Assembly: GCF_031729055.1 (NCBI RefSeq)
Contig: NZ_JAVMIP010000003.1
Location: 124,001-188,000, forward strand
DNA length: 64,000 bases
Direction of reading: 5' to 3'
Source of the DNA: Pseudocalidococcus azoricus BACA0444
Lineage (GTDB): Bacteria > Cyanobacteriota > Cyanobacteriia > Thermosynechococcales > Thermosynechococcaceae
Positions 1-9,765 of the stretch are shown one piece after another. Numbering within the stretch: position 1 is the stretch's first letter; each line of letters starts with the position of its first letter. A program made the position numbers and the translations under genes. Below the pieces are notes generated by a model. The model made no database searches and was not told the origin of the DNA. It saw only the letters and a list, made by a program, of their open reading frames with translations.

Positions 1-1
1 T

Positions 2-196
2 TCCCCCGCCCCGCTCCTTTTAAATTATCTGAAGCAGGATCTGTCCCTTTCTCCGGAGTCTATTGACTTGGCGATGCGACAGTGGCGACAATCCCGTGGG
101 CCCTTGCCGATTATTCTCTGGCAATACGGACTGATTACCCTGGCCCAACTGGATCAACTCTATGATTGGCTCGATCAGCATCCCCAGGCCAGCTAG
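2..196 (+). CDS. DUF2949 family protein, C-terminal part (truncated by window edge)
   Basis: An open frame runs from the window edge to a TAG at 194-196, so only about 64 C-terminal residues are visible. The segment PLPIILWQYGLITLAQLDQL followed by DWL is typical of the small cyanobacterial DUF2949 proteins, whose function is unknown. No start is visible because the gene begins outside the window. The call rests on remembered family sequences rather than an alignment. Confidence 0.6.
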   Translation, partial: SPAPLLLNYLKQDLSLSPESIDLAMRQWRQSRGPLPIILWQYGLITLAQLDQLYDWLDQHPQAS

Positions 197-300
197 ATGT
201 ATCCTTTGATACGAAAACTGTGGCAGGTTGACTTACTATAAATGGGTTGGTAGGAATATCCTATTTTTCAGGACGCATAGCTCAGTGTGGAGGATGTCGG

Positions 301-1224
301 GTGTCAACATTACAACGTCGCCAGTTTATCACTCGGGTCGGTCAAACTGCGGGGCTAGTTATTTTAGGGGCTACCTTGAAAAATGGCCTGGTGGGTTGTT
401 CTGGAAATGTTACTGAGAGCAATGAAATCAGCAGTTCCCCGGCCCCTGTGCCCAGTTCGGGGTTAATGATTCCGGGTAACTTGCAATGGGGAGGGGAGGC
501 CACCAGTGGCGCGCCCTATGTGTTCTATAATCCCCAAAGTCCAGCCGAGTTGATTGGTTTTGAGGTGGAAATTGCCCAGGCCCTGGCGGAACAACTCGGC
601 GCAAAACCCACCTTTTTACAAACCTCCTATGCCCAACTGGGGGCCTCCCTCGCAGCAAATCGGTTTGACATGATTATGAATGGGTGGGAAATTGATGCCG
701 ATCGAGAAAAGACCCAGATTTTCTCTGTCCCCTACTATCGCTATGGTCAACAAATTGTTGTGCGGGCCGATGATGAGCGGTTTGCGAAATTTAACACTGA
801 CAGTGAGATGAGTTTGGCCGATTTAGCGGGCATGACTGTGGGCACCGGCCTGGGATATAAAGCCCAGGAAATTCTGGAATCCTATCCAAACCTCACTCCC
901 CGCACCTATGATGGCAATCTGCCCTTTGATGATTTGATTCAAAAACGGATTGATGCTGTTTTTATTGATTCCCCAATCGTGGCCTACTATGTTTTAGGCA
1001 GTGGGCCGGGGGGGACTGTGGAAACTGCCCTGAAACCCATTGGGAAGCCCTTTTACCTCAATAACTATGTGCTTGCTTTTAACAAAAATAGTCCCAAAGC
1101 CGAAACCCTCAAAGCCGAAATTGACCAGGCCCTCGGTAACCTGAAAACCAATGGCACCCTGAAAGGCATTTACGAAAAATGGAAAATGTGGAATAGTCAG
1201 CAGGCTGAAATTGGCATTAGTTAA
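301..1224 (+). CDS. Amino-acid ABC transporter substrate-binding lipoprotein
   Basis: Predicted periplasmic solute-binding protein (family 3, PBPb fold) of a polar amino-acid importer, about 307 aa. I chose the GTG at 301 because GGAGG lies just upstream and because it places RRQFIT, a twin-arginine-like motif, and the lipobox LVGC at the N-terminus of a normal export signal. An in-frame start at 247 would add 18 residues with no signal character. The body shows the family hallmarks GFEVEIAQALAEQLG, FDMIMNGWEID and a C-terminal GTLKGIYEKW. The permease gene starts 18 bp downstream. No ATPase gene follows, so the ATP-binding subunit must be encoded elsewhere. The ligand is not predictable. Confidence 0.85.
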   Translation: MSTLQRRQFITRVGQTAGLVILGATLKNGLVGCSGNVTESNEISSSPAPVPSSGLMIPGNLQWGGEATSGAPYVFYNPQSPAELIGFEVEIAQALAEQLGAKPTFLQTSYAQLGASLAANRFDMIMNGWEIDADREKTQIFSVPYYRYGQQIVVRADDERFAKFNTDSEMSLADLAGMTVGTGLGYKAQEILESYPNLTPRTYDGNLPFDDLIQKRIDAVFIDSPIVAYYVLGSGPGGTVETALKPIGKPFYLNNYVLAFNKNSPKAETLKAEIDQALGNLKTNGTLKGIYEKWKMWNSQQAEIGIS

Positions 1225-1242
1225 GGGATAGCAGGGGCAACC

Positions 1243-1914
1243 ATGGAGTTAGCAATTCGGGCCTTCCCAGACTTTCTCAAAGGGACGCTGAATACCCTTA
1301 TTTATTGCGCGGTTTCCTTTCCCATTGCCGTCCTCCTCGGGTTAGTGCTGGCCGCAATGTCCACTTCAGCCTTGATTTGGTTGGCCTGGCCGGCCCGGTT
1401 CTTCATTGAAATTACCCGTGGCACGCCGATTATTACCCAAATTCTCCTCCTCTACTACGGGGTTGGGGCAATCTTGGCGCAACTGGATCTGGCCACCCTT
1501 GTTAATGCTTGGACTGCCGGAATTACCTCCCTGGCCTTAAACTACGCCGCCTATGAAGCAGAAGTCTTTCGGGCCGGGTTAAATTCTGTGGATCGGGGGC
1601 AAACAGAGGCCGCTCTCTCCCTCGGGATGACCAATAATCAAGGCTTTATTCATGTTGTCCTCCCCCAGGCCTTCCAATTGGTGATTCCGCCTTTGGTCAA
1701 TGATTTTATCTATATGTTGAAAGACTCGGCTATTGTCAGTGTGATTGCGGGGATGGATTTAACTTCAATCATGACCAGTTGGACGATTCGCAACAGTAGC
1801 AACCCCTTTCCTCTTTATGTGTTAGCACTGCTTCTGTACCTGGCCTTAAGTTTACCCATTGCCTGGTTTGGGCGCGTTTGTGAGAAACGGGTCAGGGCCG
1901 CATTTCAAGCCTGA
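1243..1914 (+). CDS. Amino-acid ABC transporter permease (HisM/GlnP type)
   Basis: Inner-membrane permease subunit of a polar amino-acid ABC importer, 223 aa, the usual length for this family. Several hydrophobic segments are evident. The conserved EITRGTPIITQILLLYYG stretch and the EAA-type loop (EAALSLGMTNNQGF, then VLPQAF) that contacts the ATPase are present. It lies 18 bp behind the substrate-binding protein on the same strand and is probably co-transcribed with it. The operon ends here: the next gene, hemC, is about 140 bp away with its own leader. The missing ATPase is probably shared with another transporter. Confidence 0.88.
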   Translation: MELAIRAFPDFLKGTLNTLIYCAVSFPIAVLLGLVLAAMSTSALIWLAWPARFFIEITRGTPIITQILLLYYGVGAILAQLDLATLVNAWTAGITSLALNYAAYEAEVFRAGLNSVDRGQTEAALSLGMTNNQGFIHVVLPQAFQLVIPPLVNDFIYMLKDSAIVSVIAGMDLTSIMTSWTIRNSSNPFPLYVLALLLYLALSLPIAWFGRVCEKRVRAAFQA

Positions 1915-2052
1915 AGTAGGAGTTGAATTAATTTTATTAACGAATCAGCATTAGGATTATTATTCCAGGTCTGGAGAGAAACACAATCTACTAGAGTAGA
2001 AAAGGTAGGGACGACCCTTACCCCTGTGATTTAGCAAACTTAGGCTGATTTT

Positions 2053-3021
2053 ATGACTGCTGTTTCTTCTCCTAGCCAAACTGTCCGGATTGGTTCCCGT
2101 AAAAGTCAACTGGCCCTAGTCCAAACTGAATGGGTACAAGCGGAATTACAGCAACGGCATCCTGAGCGGCAGTTTGATGTGGTGACCATGAGCACCCAGG
2201 GGGATAACATTCTCGATGTCGCCTTAGCTAAGATTGGGGATAAGGGCCTCTTTACCAAAGAATTAGAGGTCTCAATGCTCCGGGGAGATACAGACTTAGC
2301 CGTTCATTCCCTCAAGGATTTACCGACCCACTTACCCGATGGCTTGATGCTGGGGGCAATCACAGAGCGCGAAGATCCTGCCGATGGCCTGGTGGTCAAT
2401 GCCAAGTTCAAAGACCATCAACTCGATACCCTCCCTCCCGGTGCAGTGATTGGCACGTCTTCCCTGCGGCGGCTGGCCCAACTCCGGCATTATTTTCCAG
2501 AACTCACCTTCAAAGATGTGCGGGGCAATCTCAATACCCGCCTCCAAAAATTAGATGCGGGTGAATATGATGGCCTAATTTTGGCTGTGGCTGGCTTAAA
2601 ACGCTTGGGTTTTGGGGCCCGAATTCAACAGGTCATTCCCCCAGAGATTTCCCTCCACGCAGTCGGGCAAGGAGCTTTGGGCATTGAGTGCCGCGCTGCC
2701 GATCCAGAAATTTTAGCCATTGTCAAAACCCTAGAACATTACCCCACCGCTCAATGCTGCTTGGCAGAACGGGCCTTTCTCCGGGAGCTAGAAGGGGGAT
2801 GCCAGGTCCCCATTGGGGTGAATACGCAAATTGATGGGGATGAATTGACCTTGACAGGCCTGGTGGCTAGTTTAGATGGACAGAACCTGGTTAAAAATCA
2901 GATCACTGGGCCAATCACAGCAGCCGAGGGCCTGGGGGTTACACTAGCCACTCAACTCAAAGGGCAGGGCGCAGCCAAGATTTTAGCTGAGATTTTCACA
3001 GAAGTTCGTCCGGGCACTTGA
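2053..3021 (+). CDS. hemC: Hydroxymethylbilane synthase (porphobilinogen deaminase)
   Basis: Cytosolic enzyme of tetrapyrrole (heme and chlorophyll) synthesis that joins four porphobilinogens into hydroxymethylbilane. The 322-aa product has the expected length. It begins with the conserved [17 protein letters not shown] segment, contains [22 protein letters not shown] and [13 protein letters not shown], and carries the dipyrromethane-cofactor cysteine near residue 250 in EGGCQVPIG. The ATG at 2053 gives a normal N-terminus. Neighbours are functionally unrelated, so it is probably a single-gene unit. Confidence 0.97.
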   Translation: MTAVSSPSQTVRIGSRKSQLALVQTEWVQAELQQRHPERQFDVVTMSTQGDNILDVALAKIGDKGLFTKELEVSMLRGDTDLAVHSLKDLPTHLPDGLMLGAITEREDPADGLVVNAKFKDHQLDTLPPGAVIGTSSLRRLAQLRHYFPELTFKDVRGNLNTRLQKLDAGEYDGLILAVAGLKRLGFGARIQQVIPPEISLHAVGQGALGIECRAADPEILAIVKTLEHYPTAQCCLAERAFLRELEGGCQVPIGVNTQIDGDELTLTGLVASLDGQNLVKNQITGPITAAEGLGVTLATQLKGQGAAKILAEIFTEVRPGT

Positions 3022-3205
3022 CATTTAGTTTAGGATGTTATCTACAACCTTGAGTGTGACTTGCTTGCACAAGAATTGAGGCTGCTATAAGTTATACAGA
3101 TATTTACCTTTATTACACTTACAACTTTTTGTGGCATGACTCATTATTTAGTGAAACTACTAACAATTAAAACAACCTCTCAGGTTTAATCGGCTCCGGC
3201 TCTCT

Positions 3206-5368
3206 ATGGCATCAACAACGGATTATCCTGAGCATCCTGATAATGAGTCTTTGGCTCCAGCAGATATAAGCGACTTGTCTGTTCCGAATTGGCTGGTTGA
3301 AGTAAACAGTTATCAACTCGTCCGAGATACATTTTCTCAGTTGCCCTTAATGGTGGCCATTTACAGCCTGGAAGGGGTATTAATTTCCGTAAATGAAGAA
3401 TTCACGCAAATACTGGGTTGGACAACAGCTGATCTAGTCACCCATGATGTTTTGGCGGCCTGCTACCCCGATCCAAGCACCTGTCAACAAGTTCGCGCTT
3501 GGATGTTGGGGGGACAATACGGTTGGCAATCCATTCCCACCCATACCCGCTCAGCCCAAGTGATTGAAACCCTCTGGAGTTACATTCGCCTACCCGATGG
3601 CAGTGGCATTGCTTGTGGGCAAAATATCAGCATTCTCCACCAGGCCCAGATGGCACTCCTGGAAACGACAGAACGCTATGCCCTGTTGATTATGGGAATA
3701 AACGATGGAGTTTGGGATTGGGACTTACACACCAATGAAGTATATTACTCTCCTCGCTGGAAAGTTCTCCTCGGTTATCAAGAAGATGAACTGGGGCAGA
3801 CCCTGGAGGAATGGGTTAATCGTATCCATCCCCAAGATGTGGAGCGGGTCAAGCTCAATCTCACGTTGCACGTTCAGGGGCAAACCCCCCATTTCCAGCA
3901 GGAATATCGGATTCGTCACAAAAACGGTCAATACCGCTGGGCTTTAAGTCGGGGACAAGTCTTGCGTGATCAGTATGGTCAGGCCTATCGGATGGCCGGA
4001 TCCCTCACCGATCAAACCGAACACCGCATGGCCGAAACCCAACTCCTCCACGATGCTCTACATGATCTCTTAACGGGTTTACCCAATCGGGCTTTACTTC
4101 TGGATCGGTTAGGTCAGGCCCTACGCCATGCCCGCAGACGGGCCACCTATCACTTTGCCCTCTTATTTATTGATATTGATCGATTTAAGGTTATTAATGA
4201 TAGTTTAGGCCATTCCTCTGGCGATCAATTACTGATTGAATTTACCCATCGTTTGCAACAATATCTCCGGCCTGATGATACGATTGCCCGCGTGGGTGGA
4301 GATGAGTTTGTCATTTTACTCGATGATTTAAGTGAACTGGATGATGCCTTGATTGTGGCCCAACGTTTAGTGAGTGCATTCCAGGCTCCATTCATTGTGC
4401 GGGGTCAGTCCTTTTTTGCCACAGCTAGTGTTGGGGTACATCTAAAGTCCGACCTTAACCAGCCTGCTGATGAATATATTCGCAATGCTGATATTGCTAT
4501 GTATCGGGCCAAGGTCGCTGGGGGAAATCGCTACGTCATTTTTCAACCAGAAATGCACGCCACTCTCCGGGAACGAATGCAACTGGAAAATAGTTTGTAC
4601 CAGGCCCTCGAGAAACAAGAACTTTGTGTTTACTACCAACCCATTTACTCCCTCAATAACAATCAACTCAAGGGGTTTGAGGCCTTAATTCGCTGGCAAC
4701 ATCCAGTTGAGGGCTTAATTCGCCCTGACAAATTTATTCCCATTGCTGAAGAAACAGGATTGATTATTCCCATTGGGGCCTATGTTCTTTGGCACGCCTG
4801 TCAACAGATGCAACAGTGGTATGAACAGTTTCCAGATCTAAATCTAGTCTTAAGTGTGAATGTTTCCGCCCGCCAACTGAGCCAACCCCACTTAGTGGAT
4901 ACGGTCTTTGAAACCCTCACCCGCACCGGCCTGGCCCCAGAAAAATTACAACTAGAAATTACAGAAACAACCGTTGTTGAAAATCCCGATGCGGCGATGC
5001 AAACCCTCTTAAAGTTGAAACAACAACAGATTCGTCTGGCCATGGATGATTTTGGGACGGGATATTCATCATTAGGATATTTAAGCCGCCTCCCCATAGA
5101 TGTGCTCAAAATAGATCGATGTTTTGTCAAAGACATTGAACATAATGAAAATAGCTTAGAAATTATTCGGGCAATTCTCGGCATCGCCCAAGGCTTAAGG
5201 TTAACGGTGGTAGCAGAGGGGATTGAAACTGAATTCCAAGCTCAACAACTCCGGGAATTAGGCTGTCCAGTCGGCCAGGGCTATTATTTTTCTGTCCCCT
5301 TGGATGTGGCGGCTACAACTCAACTCATTCGGGACTATAGCGAGGTAGAGACTGTTGCCGGGAATTAG
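3206..5368 (+). CDS. PAS-PAS-GGDEF-EAL cyclic-di-GMP signalling protein
   Basis: A 720-aa cytosolic regulator of cyclic-di-GMP level. Two PAS-like sensor domains occupy roughly residues 35-145 and 155-275, the second containing GVWDWDLHTNEVYYSPRW as in PAS_3 folds. The diguanylate cyclase domain spans about 285-445 with an intact GGDEF at 364-368. The phosphodiesterase domain spans about 455-705, with EAL at 492-494, DDFGTGYSSLGYL and VVAEGIET. Both catalytic signatures are complete, so either or both activities could be real; sequence alone does not decide. No transmembrane segment is apparent. The gene converges on the coiled-coil gene at 5377 with only 8 bp between stop codons. Confidence 0.93.
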   Translation: MASTTDYPEHPDNESLAPADISDLSVPNWLVEVNSYQLVRDTFSQLPLMVAIYSLEGVLISVNEEFTQILGWTTADLVTHDVLAACYPDPSTCQQVRAWMLGGQYGWQSIPTHTRSAQVIETLWSYIRLPDGSGIACGQNISILHQAQMALLETTERYALLIMGINDGVWDWDLHTNEVYYSPRWKVLLGYQEDELGQTLEEWVNRIHPQDVERVKLNLTLHVQGQTPHFQQEYRIRHKNGQYRWALSRGQVLRDQYGQAYRMAGSLTDQTEHRMAETQLLHDALHDLLTGLPNRALLLDRLGQALRHARRRATYHFALLFIDIDRFKVINDSLGHSSGDQLLIEFTHRLQQYLRPDDTIARVGGDEFVILLDDLSELDDALIVAQRLVSAFQAPFIVRGQSFFATASVGVHLKSDLNQPADEYIRNADIAMYRAKVAGGNRYVIFQPEMHATLRERMQLENSLYQALEKQELCVYYQPIYSLNNNQLKGFEALIRWQHPVEGLIRPDKFIPIAEETGLIIPIGAYVLWHACQQMQQWYEQFPDLNLVLSVNVSARQLSQPHLVDTVFETLTRTGLAPEKLQLEITETTVVENPDAAMQTLLKLKQQQIRLAMDDFGTGYSSLGYLSRLPIDVLKIDRCFVKDIEHNENSLEIIRAILGIAQGLRLTVVAEGIETEFQAQQLRELGCPVGQGYYFSVPLDVAATTQLIRDYSEVETVAGN

Positions 5369-5376
5369 ACAGAAAT

Positions 5377-5751
5377 TCAAGCCCGGTCAAACCAAAGGAC
5401 TTTAATGACACCGCCACCCACTAATGTCACTAAGCCAACAATAAAGGCCCATAACCTGGAGTCAATTGCTTTTTGCCTGTCTCGTAGTTCGTTAATGTCA
5501 TCACGCAGGTCAGAACGTAAAGTATCCACCTTGTCATTAAGGGCTTTAATTTCCGCCTTAACTTCAGTCCGTAACTCATTAATTTCTGCCTTAACTTCAG
5601 CTCGTAATTCATTGATCTCCGCCTTAACTTCGGCCCGTAAGGTCTTGAATTGTTCTTCAGTCCGGGCCTGGTTAACCTTTACTTCCACTGTTAGGGCTTG
5701 AATAGCATCTAAGATTTGCTTGGCTTCACTGGCTGTCATCACATCACTCAT
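5377..5751 (-). CDS. Coiled-coil protein with hendecad repeats and C-terminal membrane anchor
   Basis: No recognised family function. From the ATG at 5751 the product is about 124 aa. I prefer this start because GGAGAG lies just upstream; the alternative at 5787 is a TTG. The middle consists of 11-residue repeats of the type LRAEVKAEINE, repeated three times almost exactly and then degenerating through LNDKVDTLRSD and LRDDINELRD. This predicts a long right-handed coiled coil. The end (LWAFIVGLVTLVGGGVIKVL) is one hydrophobic helix. The layout resembles small cyanobacterial membrane-tethered coiled-coil proteins with a DUF1640/CCDC90-like look, but I cannot assign a role. Confidence 0.75.
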   Translation of the reverse strand: MSDVMTASEAKQILDAIQALTVEVKVNQARTEEQFKTLRAEVKAEINELRAEVKAEINELRTEVKAEIKALNDKVDTLRSDLRDDINELRDRQKAIDSRLWAFIVGLVTLVGGGVIKVLWFDRA

Positions 5752-5802
5752 GGCCCTCTCTCCATTGATTTCCCTGAAGTAAGACAAACTGGCAAATATC
5801 CT

Positions 5803-8613
5803 TCAGGCTCGTTTCCAATAACGATAGACTAATTTTTCCATCTCAACCCAAACAAAAACAAGGGCACTGCACCCAAAGCAAATCAGTAACTCCTGGCCAG
5901 AGATGATTTGGGTATTAAAAAACTCCCGCAAAAATGGGACATAAATTAAGCACAGTTGCAGCACTGTGGTCAGGAACAGGGATAGTAAAAGATAGGGATT
6001 AGAAAATAAGGGCAGTTCAAGGGTTAACTTTGAGGTTGAGCGCACCGCCAAGGCATGGCCCATTTGAGCAATACAAAGGGTCGTAAATACCATTGTGGCC
6101 CAGCGTTTTGGACTTAGGATATCTGAGGTGACAGTATTGGTAAACCCATAGGCCCAGGCCATCATGGCAATGGTGACAATCGCTAAAACCAGGCCAACCC
6201 GAACCATATAGGAACCCATCCCCCGCGCAAAGATACTCTCCTTGGGATTAATGGGGGGGACTTGCATCACACCAGGAGAGCCAGGTTCAACAGCTAAGGC
6301 TAAGGCTGGCAAACCATCCGTGACCAAGTTCATCCATAAAATTTGCAGGGGCGACAGGGGAACTCCACCCAGGCCAATGATCGGGGCAGCGGCAATGGTT
6401 AAGACTTCGCCAATATTAGAGCCAAGAATATATTTAATAAATCGGCGAATATTACTATAAATCACCCGCCCTTCCTCAGTGGCTGCAACAATGGTGGCAA
6501 AGTTGTCATCGAGTAAGACCATATCGCTGGCTTCTTTGGTGACATCAGTGCCCGTAATTCCCATCGCCACGCCAATATCGGCTTGTTTCAGGGCCGGAGC
6601 ATCATTCACTCCGTCCCCCGTCATCGCCACCACTTGCCCCTGGCGTTGGAGGGCTTGGACGATTTGCAGCTTGTGCTCTGGGGACACGCGAGCGTAGACA
6701 TTCACCTCCATCACCCGTTGATCCAGTTCCGCCGCCGTCATTTTGGCCAGGTCTCGTCCGGTTAAAACATAATCCCCGGCCTGGCAAATTCCCAAACTGG
6801 TGGCAATGGCCTGGGCGGTGAGTTGGTGATCCCCCGTAATCATGATCGGTCGAATCCCAGCGGTTAAGCATTTTTCTACAGCCGCCTTTACTTCTGGGCG
6901 GGGCGGATCTAAAATACCCACCAGGCCCAGCCAAACTAAATTCTGTTCACTCTCAGCTTCAGAAGCCGGGGGGGGTAACTCTGACCAGGCCCGATAGGCG
7001 AGACCTAAAACCCGTAGCCCTTGTTTGGCCAGTTGGTCGTTTTGAGCCAAAATCATGGCCCGTTGGCCGGGGTTGATGAGTTGAGCGGCCCCACCCAATT
7101 GAATTTGCGTACAACATTCTAGGGTTAGTTCTGGGGATCCCTTGGTAAACATCAGATAGGGCGCACTGTCCAGGCCATAGTCACTGGCCGTCCCTAGAGT
7201 CCCGATCACGCTCATTCGTTTTCGATCTGCACAGAAAGGAAATTCTTCCAGGCGTTCAAACTCTTGGTGAAGTTGGGCCAGGTCAAAACCACCTTTAACC
7301 GCTAAGGGTAACAACGCCCCTTCGGTGGGATCGCCGAGAACTATCCATTCCCCTGCTTCCTTTTGCAAGACGGCATCATTACAAACAGCCCCCGCTAAGA
7401 GGAGCAATCGCTGTTCCGCCAGGCCAAGGCTGGCCACATGGGGGTCACTGGGAGGATGGGATTGTAATTCGCCATTAGGGTCATAGCCTGTGCCAGTCAC
7501 ATTGGCCTGGTTATGGAGAGTCCGAATTGCCTGCACCACCATTTTATTTTGGGTCAATGTCCCCGTTTTGTCGGAGCAGATGGTGGTGATACTTCCCAAA
7601 GTTTCTACGGCTGGCAGGCGGCGAATCAGGGCATTGCGTTTAACCATCCGTTGGGTTCCCAGGGCCAATGTGACCGTAATCACCGCCGGTAAGCCTTCGG
7701 GAACGACCGCCACGGCCATGCTCAGGGACACTTCCACAAATTGCCGGAATAGATCTGGCCGGAAAATTAGTCCCGCCCCAATCACCAAAGCCACCAAGAC
7801 GAGGGAGCCAAAGACTAATTTATTCCCCAGTTCCGTCATCCGTTTTTGCAGGGGGGTTGGTTCGGTTTCCACCGCTTGTAGGGCTGTGGCAATTTTCCCT
7901 AGCTCAGTACTCATGCCTGTGTGAGTGACAAGCACCGTCCCCCGCCCTTGGGTCACCTCTGTTCCGGCATAGACAACATTCAACCGATCCCCTAAAACTG
8001 TATCTTCAGGCAGTTCCAGGCCCGCATCTTTGATTACCCCTTGGGCTTCTCCAGTGAGAGTGGCTTCCCGGACTTGCAAATTAACCGCTTCCCACAAACG
8101 ACCATCGGCAGCAATTTTCACCCCCGTTTCCAAAAGCAGAACATCCCCTGGCACCAATTCGACTGAATCAATTTCGGCAATGCGCCCATCCCGAATTACC
8201 CGGACTTTGGAGGTGGCCATGTTTTTCAGGGCTGCTAAGGCCGCTTCCGCCCGGGTTTCCTGGACATAGCCCAACAGGCCATTGAGAACCACAACGACCA
8301 AAATGGCCGCTGCATCTTTCGGAAAAATAAACGTATGGCTGGCCCAGGCCTCATAGACATCCAGTCCACCAGAGATGAGCGCCACAACAATCAGCATGAT
8401 CAGCATGACATTGCGAAACTGATCCAGGAAAATCTGAAACTTACTGCGACCCTGGGTTTCTTTGAGTTCATTGGGCCCGTAATAGTCGTAGCGTTGTTCA
8501 GCCTGCTCAGTTGTCAGTCCTCGGTTGGGATCTGTTTGCAGATGGACAGCGGTGTCTTGGCGATCGAGGGTGTACCAGGCCGGGGAAGAGGAAACTGTCA
8601 TTTGATTATTCAC
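5803..8613 (-). CDS. Cation-transporting P-type ATPase (Ca2+/SERCA-like, PacL type)
   Basis: A 936-aa membrane pump that probably exports calcium or a related cation. The N-terminal cation-ATPase domain ([10 protein letters not shown]) precedes the actuator loop (TLTGEAQ in place of the usual TGES). The phosphorylated aspartate is D348 in [11 protein letters not shown]. The nucleotide-binding region has FTKGSPE and [13 protein letters not shown], and the hinge is [20 protein letters not shown]. The C-terminal six-helix cation-ATPase domain is complete and includes [16 protein letters not shown]. The membrane helix-4 motif [16 protein letters not shown] matches type IIA pumps such as PacL. It lies 8 bp downstream of mrp on the same strand and 51 bp upstream of the coiled-coil gene. 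Confidence 0.93.
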   Translation of the reverse strand: MNNQMTVSSSPAWYTLDRQDTAVHLQTDPNRGLTTEQAEQRYDYYGPNELKETQGRSKFQIFLDQFRNVMLIMLIVVALISGGLDVYEAWASHTFIFPKDAAAILVVVVLNGLLGYVQETRAEAALAALKNMATSKVRVIRDGRIAEIDSVELVPGDVLLLETGVKIAADGRLWEAVNLQVREATLTGEAQGVIKDAGLELPEDTVLGDRLNVVYAGTEVTQGRGTVLVTHTGMSTELGKIATALQAVETEPTPLQKRMTELGNKLVFGSLVLVALVIGAGLIFRPDLFRQFVEVSLSMAVAVVPEGLPAVITVTLALGTQRMVKRNALIRRLPAVETLGSITTICSDKTGTLTQNKMVVQAIRTLHNQANVTGTGYDPNGELQSHPPSDPHVASLGLAEQRLLLLAGAVCNDAVLQKEAGEWIVLGDPTEGALLPLAVKGGFDLAQLHQEFERLEEFPFCADRKRMSVIGTLGTASDYGLDSAPYLMFTKGSPELTLECCTQIQLGGAAQLINPGQRAMILAQNDQLAKQGLRVLGLAYRAWSELPPPASEAESEQNLVWLGLVGILDPPRPEVKAAVEKCLTAGIRPIMITGDHQLTAQAIATSLGICQAGDYVLTGRDLAKMTAAELDQRVMEVNVYARVSPEHKLQIVQALQRQGQVVAMTGDGVNDAPALKQADIGVAMGITGTDVTKEASDMVLLDDNFATIVAATEEGRVIYSNIRRFIKYILGSNIGEVLTIAAAPIIGLGGVPLSPLQILWMNLVTDGLPALALAVEPGSPGVMQVPPINPKESIFARGMGSYMVRVGLVLAIVTIAMMAWAYGFTNTVTSDILSPKRWATMVFTTLCIAQMGHALAVRSTSKLTLELPLFSNPYLLLSLFLTTVLQLCLIYVPFLREFFNTQIISGQELLICFGCSALVFVWVEMEKLVYRYWKRA

Positions 8614-8621
8614 ACGCTCAA

Positions 8622-9698
8622 CTAAATACCAATCAAAGCTGCAATGGAAACCTTGGCTGCCACCTGTTGGGCAATGTGGCGTAGGGCCTGGGCCGAGGCA
8701 GAGTCAGGATAGTTCAAAACAATCGGTAAACCCGCATCGCCCCCCTCGCGGACATTGAGTTCCAAGGGCACACATCCCAATAAGGGCAGGTTTAACTCTT
8801 GGGCCATCCGTTCTCCCCCTTGGGAGCCAAAAATGTCATAGCGGCGATCCGGTAAATCTGGGGGAATAAAGTAGCTCATGTTTTCCACAACTCCCAGGAC
8901 ATGCACCCCTAAATTCTGAAACATTTTTAAGCCCCGCCGGGCATCCTGGAGGGCCACCGTTTGGGGAGTGGTGACAATGACAACGCCGGCCATGGGAACC
9001 GCCTGAGCGAGGGTTAATTGAGCGTCTCCGGTTCCAGGGGGTAAATCCACAATCAGATAATCCAATTCGCCCCAATCGGCCTGGTAAAGAAATTGGCGAA
9101 TAATCCCGTTCAACATCGGGCCACGCCAGACCACCGGCTGATCCGGATCAATCAGAAAGCCCATGGAGACCATCTTGACCCCGTAATTGCTGGGGGGTTC
9201 GAGGACATCCCCTTGGGGGGTTTTGCGGACTTCAATAATGGCATTTTGTAAGCCCAACATGGTCGGCACATTTGGCCCATAAATATCGGCATCAATCATT
9301 CCCACGGCCGAACCGGCCTCAGCCAAGGCCACGGCAATATTCACCGCCACCGTGCTTTTCCCCACACCGCCTTTGCCACTGGAAACCGCAATAATATTTT
9401 TCACCCCCGGAATTCCGGTGCGGTCGGGCAAACTTTTTTGTTGGGGCGTTTCGGCTGTCACATCCACCTGGACATCGGCGACCCCTGGTAGGGCAAAGAC
9501 AGCTTTTTTACAATCATCAACAATAAATTCCCGCAACGGACAGGAGGGGGTTGTCAAGACCAAGGTAAAGCGGACTGTCCCGGCCTGGATCTCGACATTG
9601 CGGATCATGTTCAGTTCCACCAAACTCCGGCGTAACTCAGGATCCTCCACCGGCCGCAAGACATCCAAAACTGAGGCAGGGCTGAGGGTAAGGGGCAT
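8622..9698 (-). CDS. mrp: Mrp/NBP35 family ATP-binding iron-sulfur carrier protein
   Basis: Cytosolic P-loop ATPase of the ApbC/Mrp family, implicated in iron-sulfur cluster delivery. The 358-aa protein starts with a MIP18/DUF59-type domain (about residues 5-80, [20 protein letters not shown]). The deviant Walker A motif [15 protein letters not shown] follows near residue 107. [16 protein letters not shown] and [20 protein letters not shown] give the switch and Walker B regions. The CxxC near the C-terminus found in many homologues is not evident, as in some cyanobacterial members. The ATPase gene that follows starts 8 bp after it, so the two are probably co-transcribed. Confidence 0.92.
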   Translation of the reverse strand: MPLTLSPASVLDVLRPVEDPELRRSLVELNMIRNVEIQAGTVRFTLVLTTPSCPLREFIVDDCKKAVFALPGVADVQVDVTAETPQQKSLPDRTGIPGVKNIIAVSSGKGGVGKSTVAVNIAVALAEAGSAVGMIDADIYGPNVPTMLGLQNAIIEVRKTPQGDVLEPPSNYGVKMVSMGFLIDPDQPVVWRGPMLNGIIRQFLYQADWGELDYLIVDLPPGTGDAQLTLAQAVPMAGVVIVTTPQTVALQDARRGLKMFQNLGVHVLGVVENMSYFIPPDLPDRRYDIFGSQGGERMAQELNLPLLGCVPLELNVREGGDAGLPIVLNYPDSASAQALRHIAQQVAAKVSIAALIGI

Positions 9699-9765
9699 AA
9701 AGACTGACTCTTGAGGGGGCTAAGGAAAAATCTTTCTATCTCTAATTATAAATTGCCCTGAGGGG

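Noticed and set aside
247..300. N-terminal extension of the binding-protein frame from 247
   Set aside because: The GTG at 301 has GGAGG upstream and gives a proper lipoprotein or Tat-like signal, while the extension has neither.
5350..5395. Hairpin between the convergent genes at 5368 and 5377
   Set aside because: CCGGG and CCCGG could pair, but inside both coding ends and without a T-run, so I did not call a terminator.
8555..8570. HIP1-like GGCGATCGAGG
   Set aside because: One-base-off match only; no exact GCGATCGC was found in the window.
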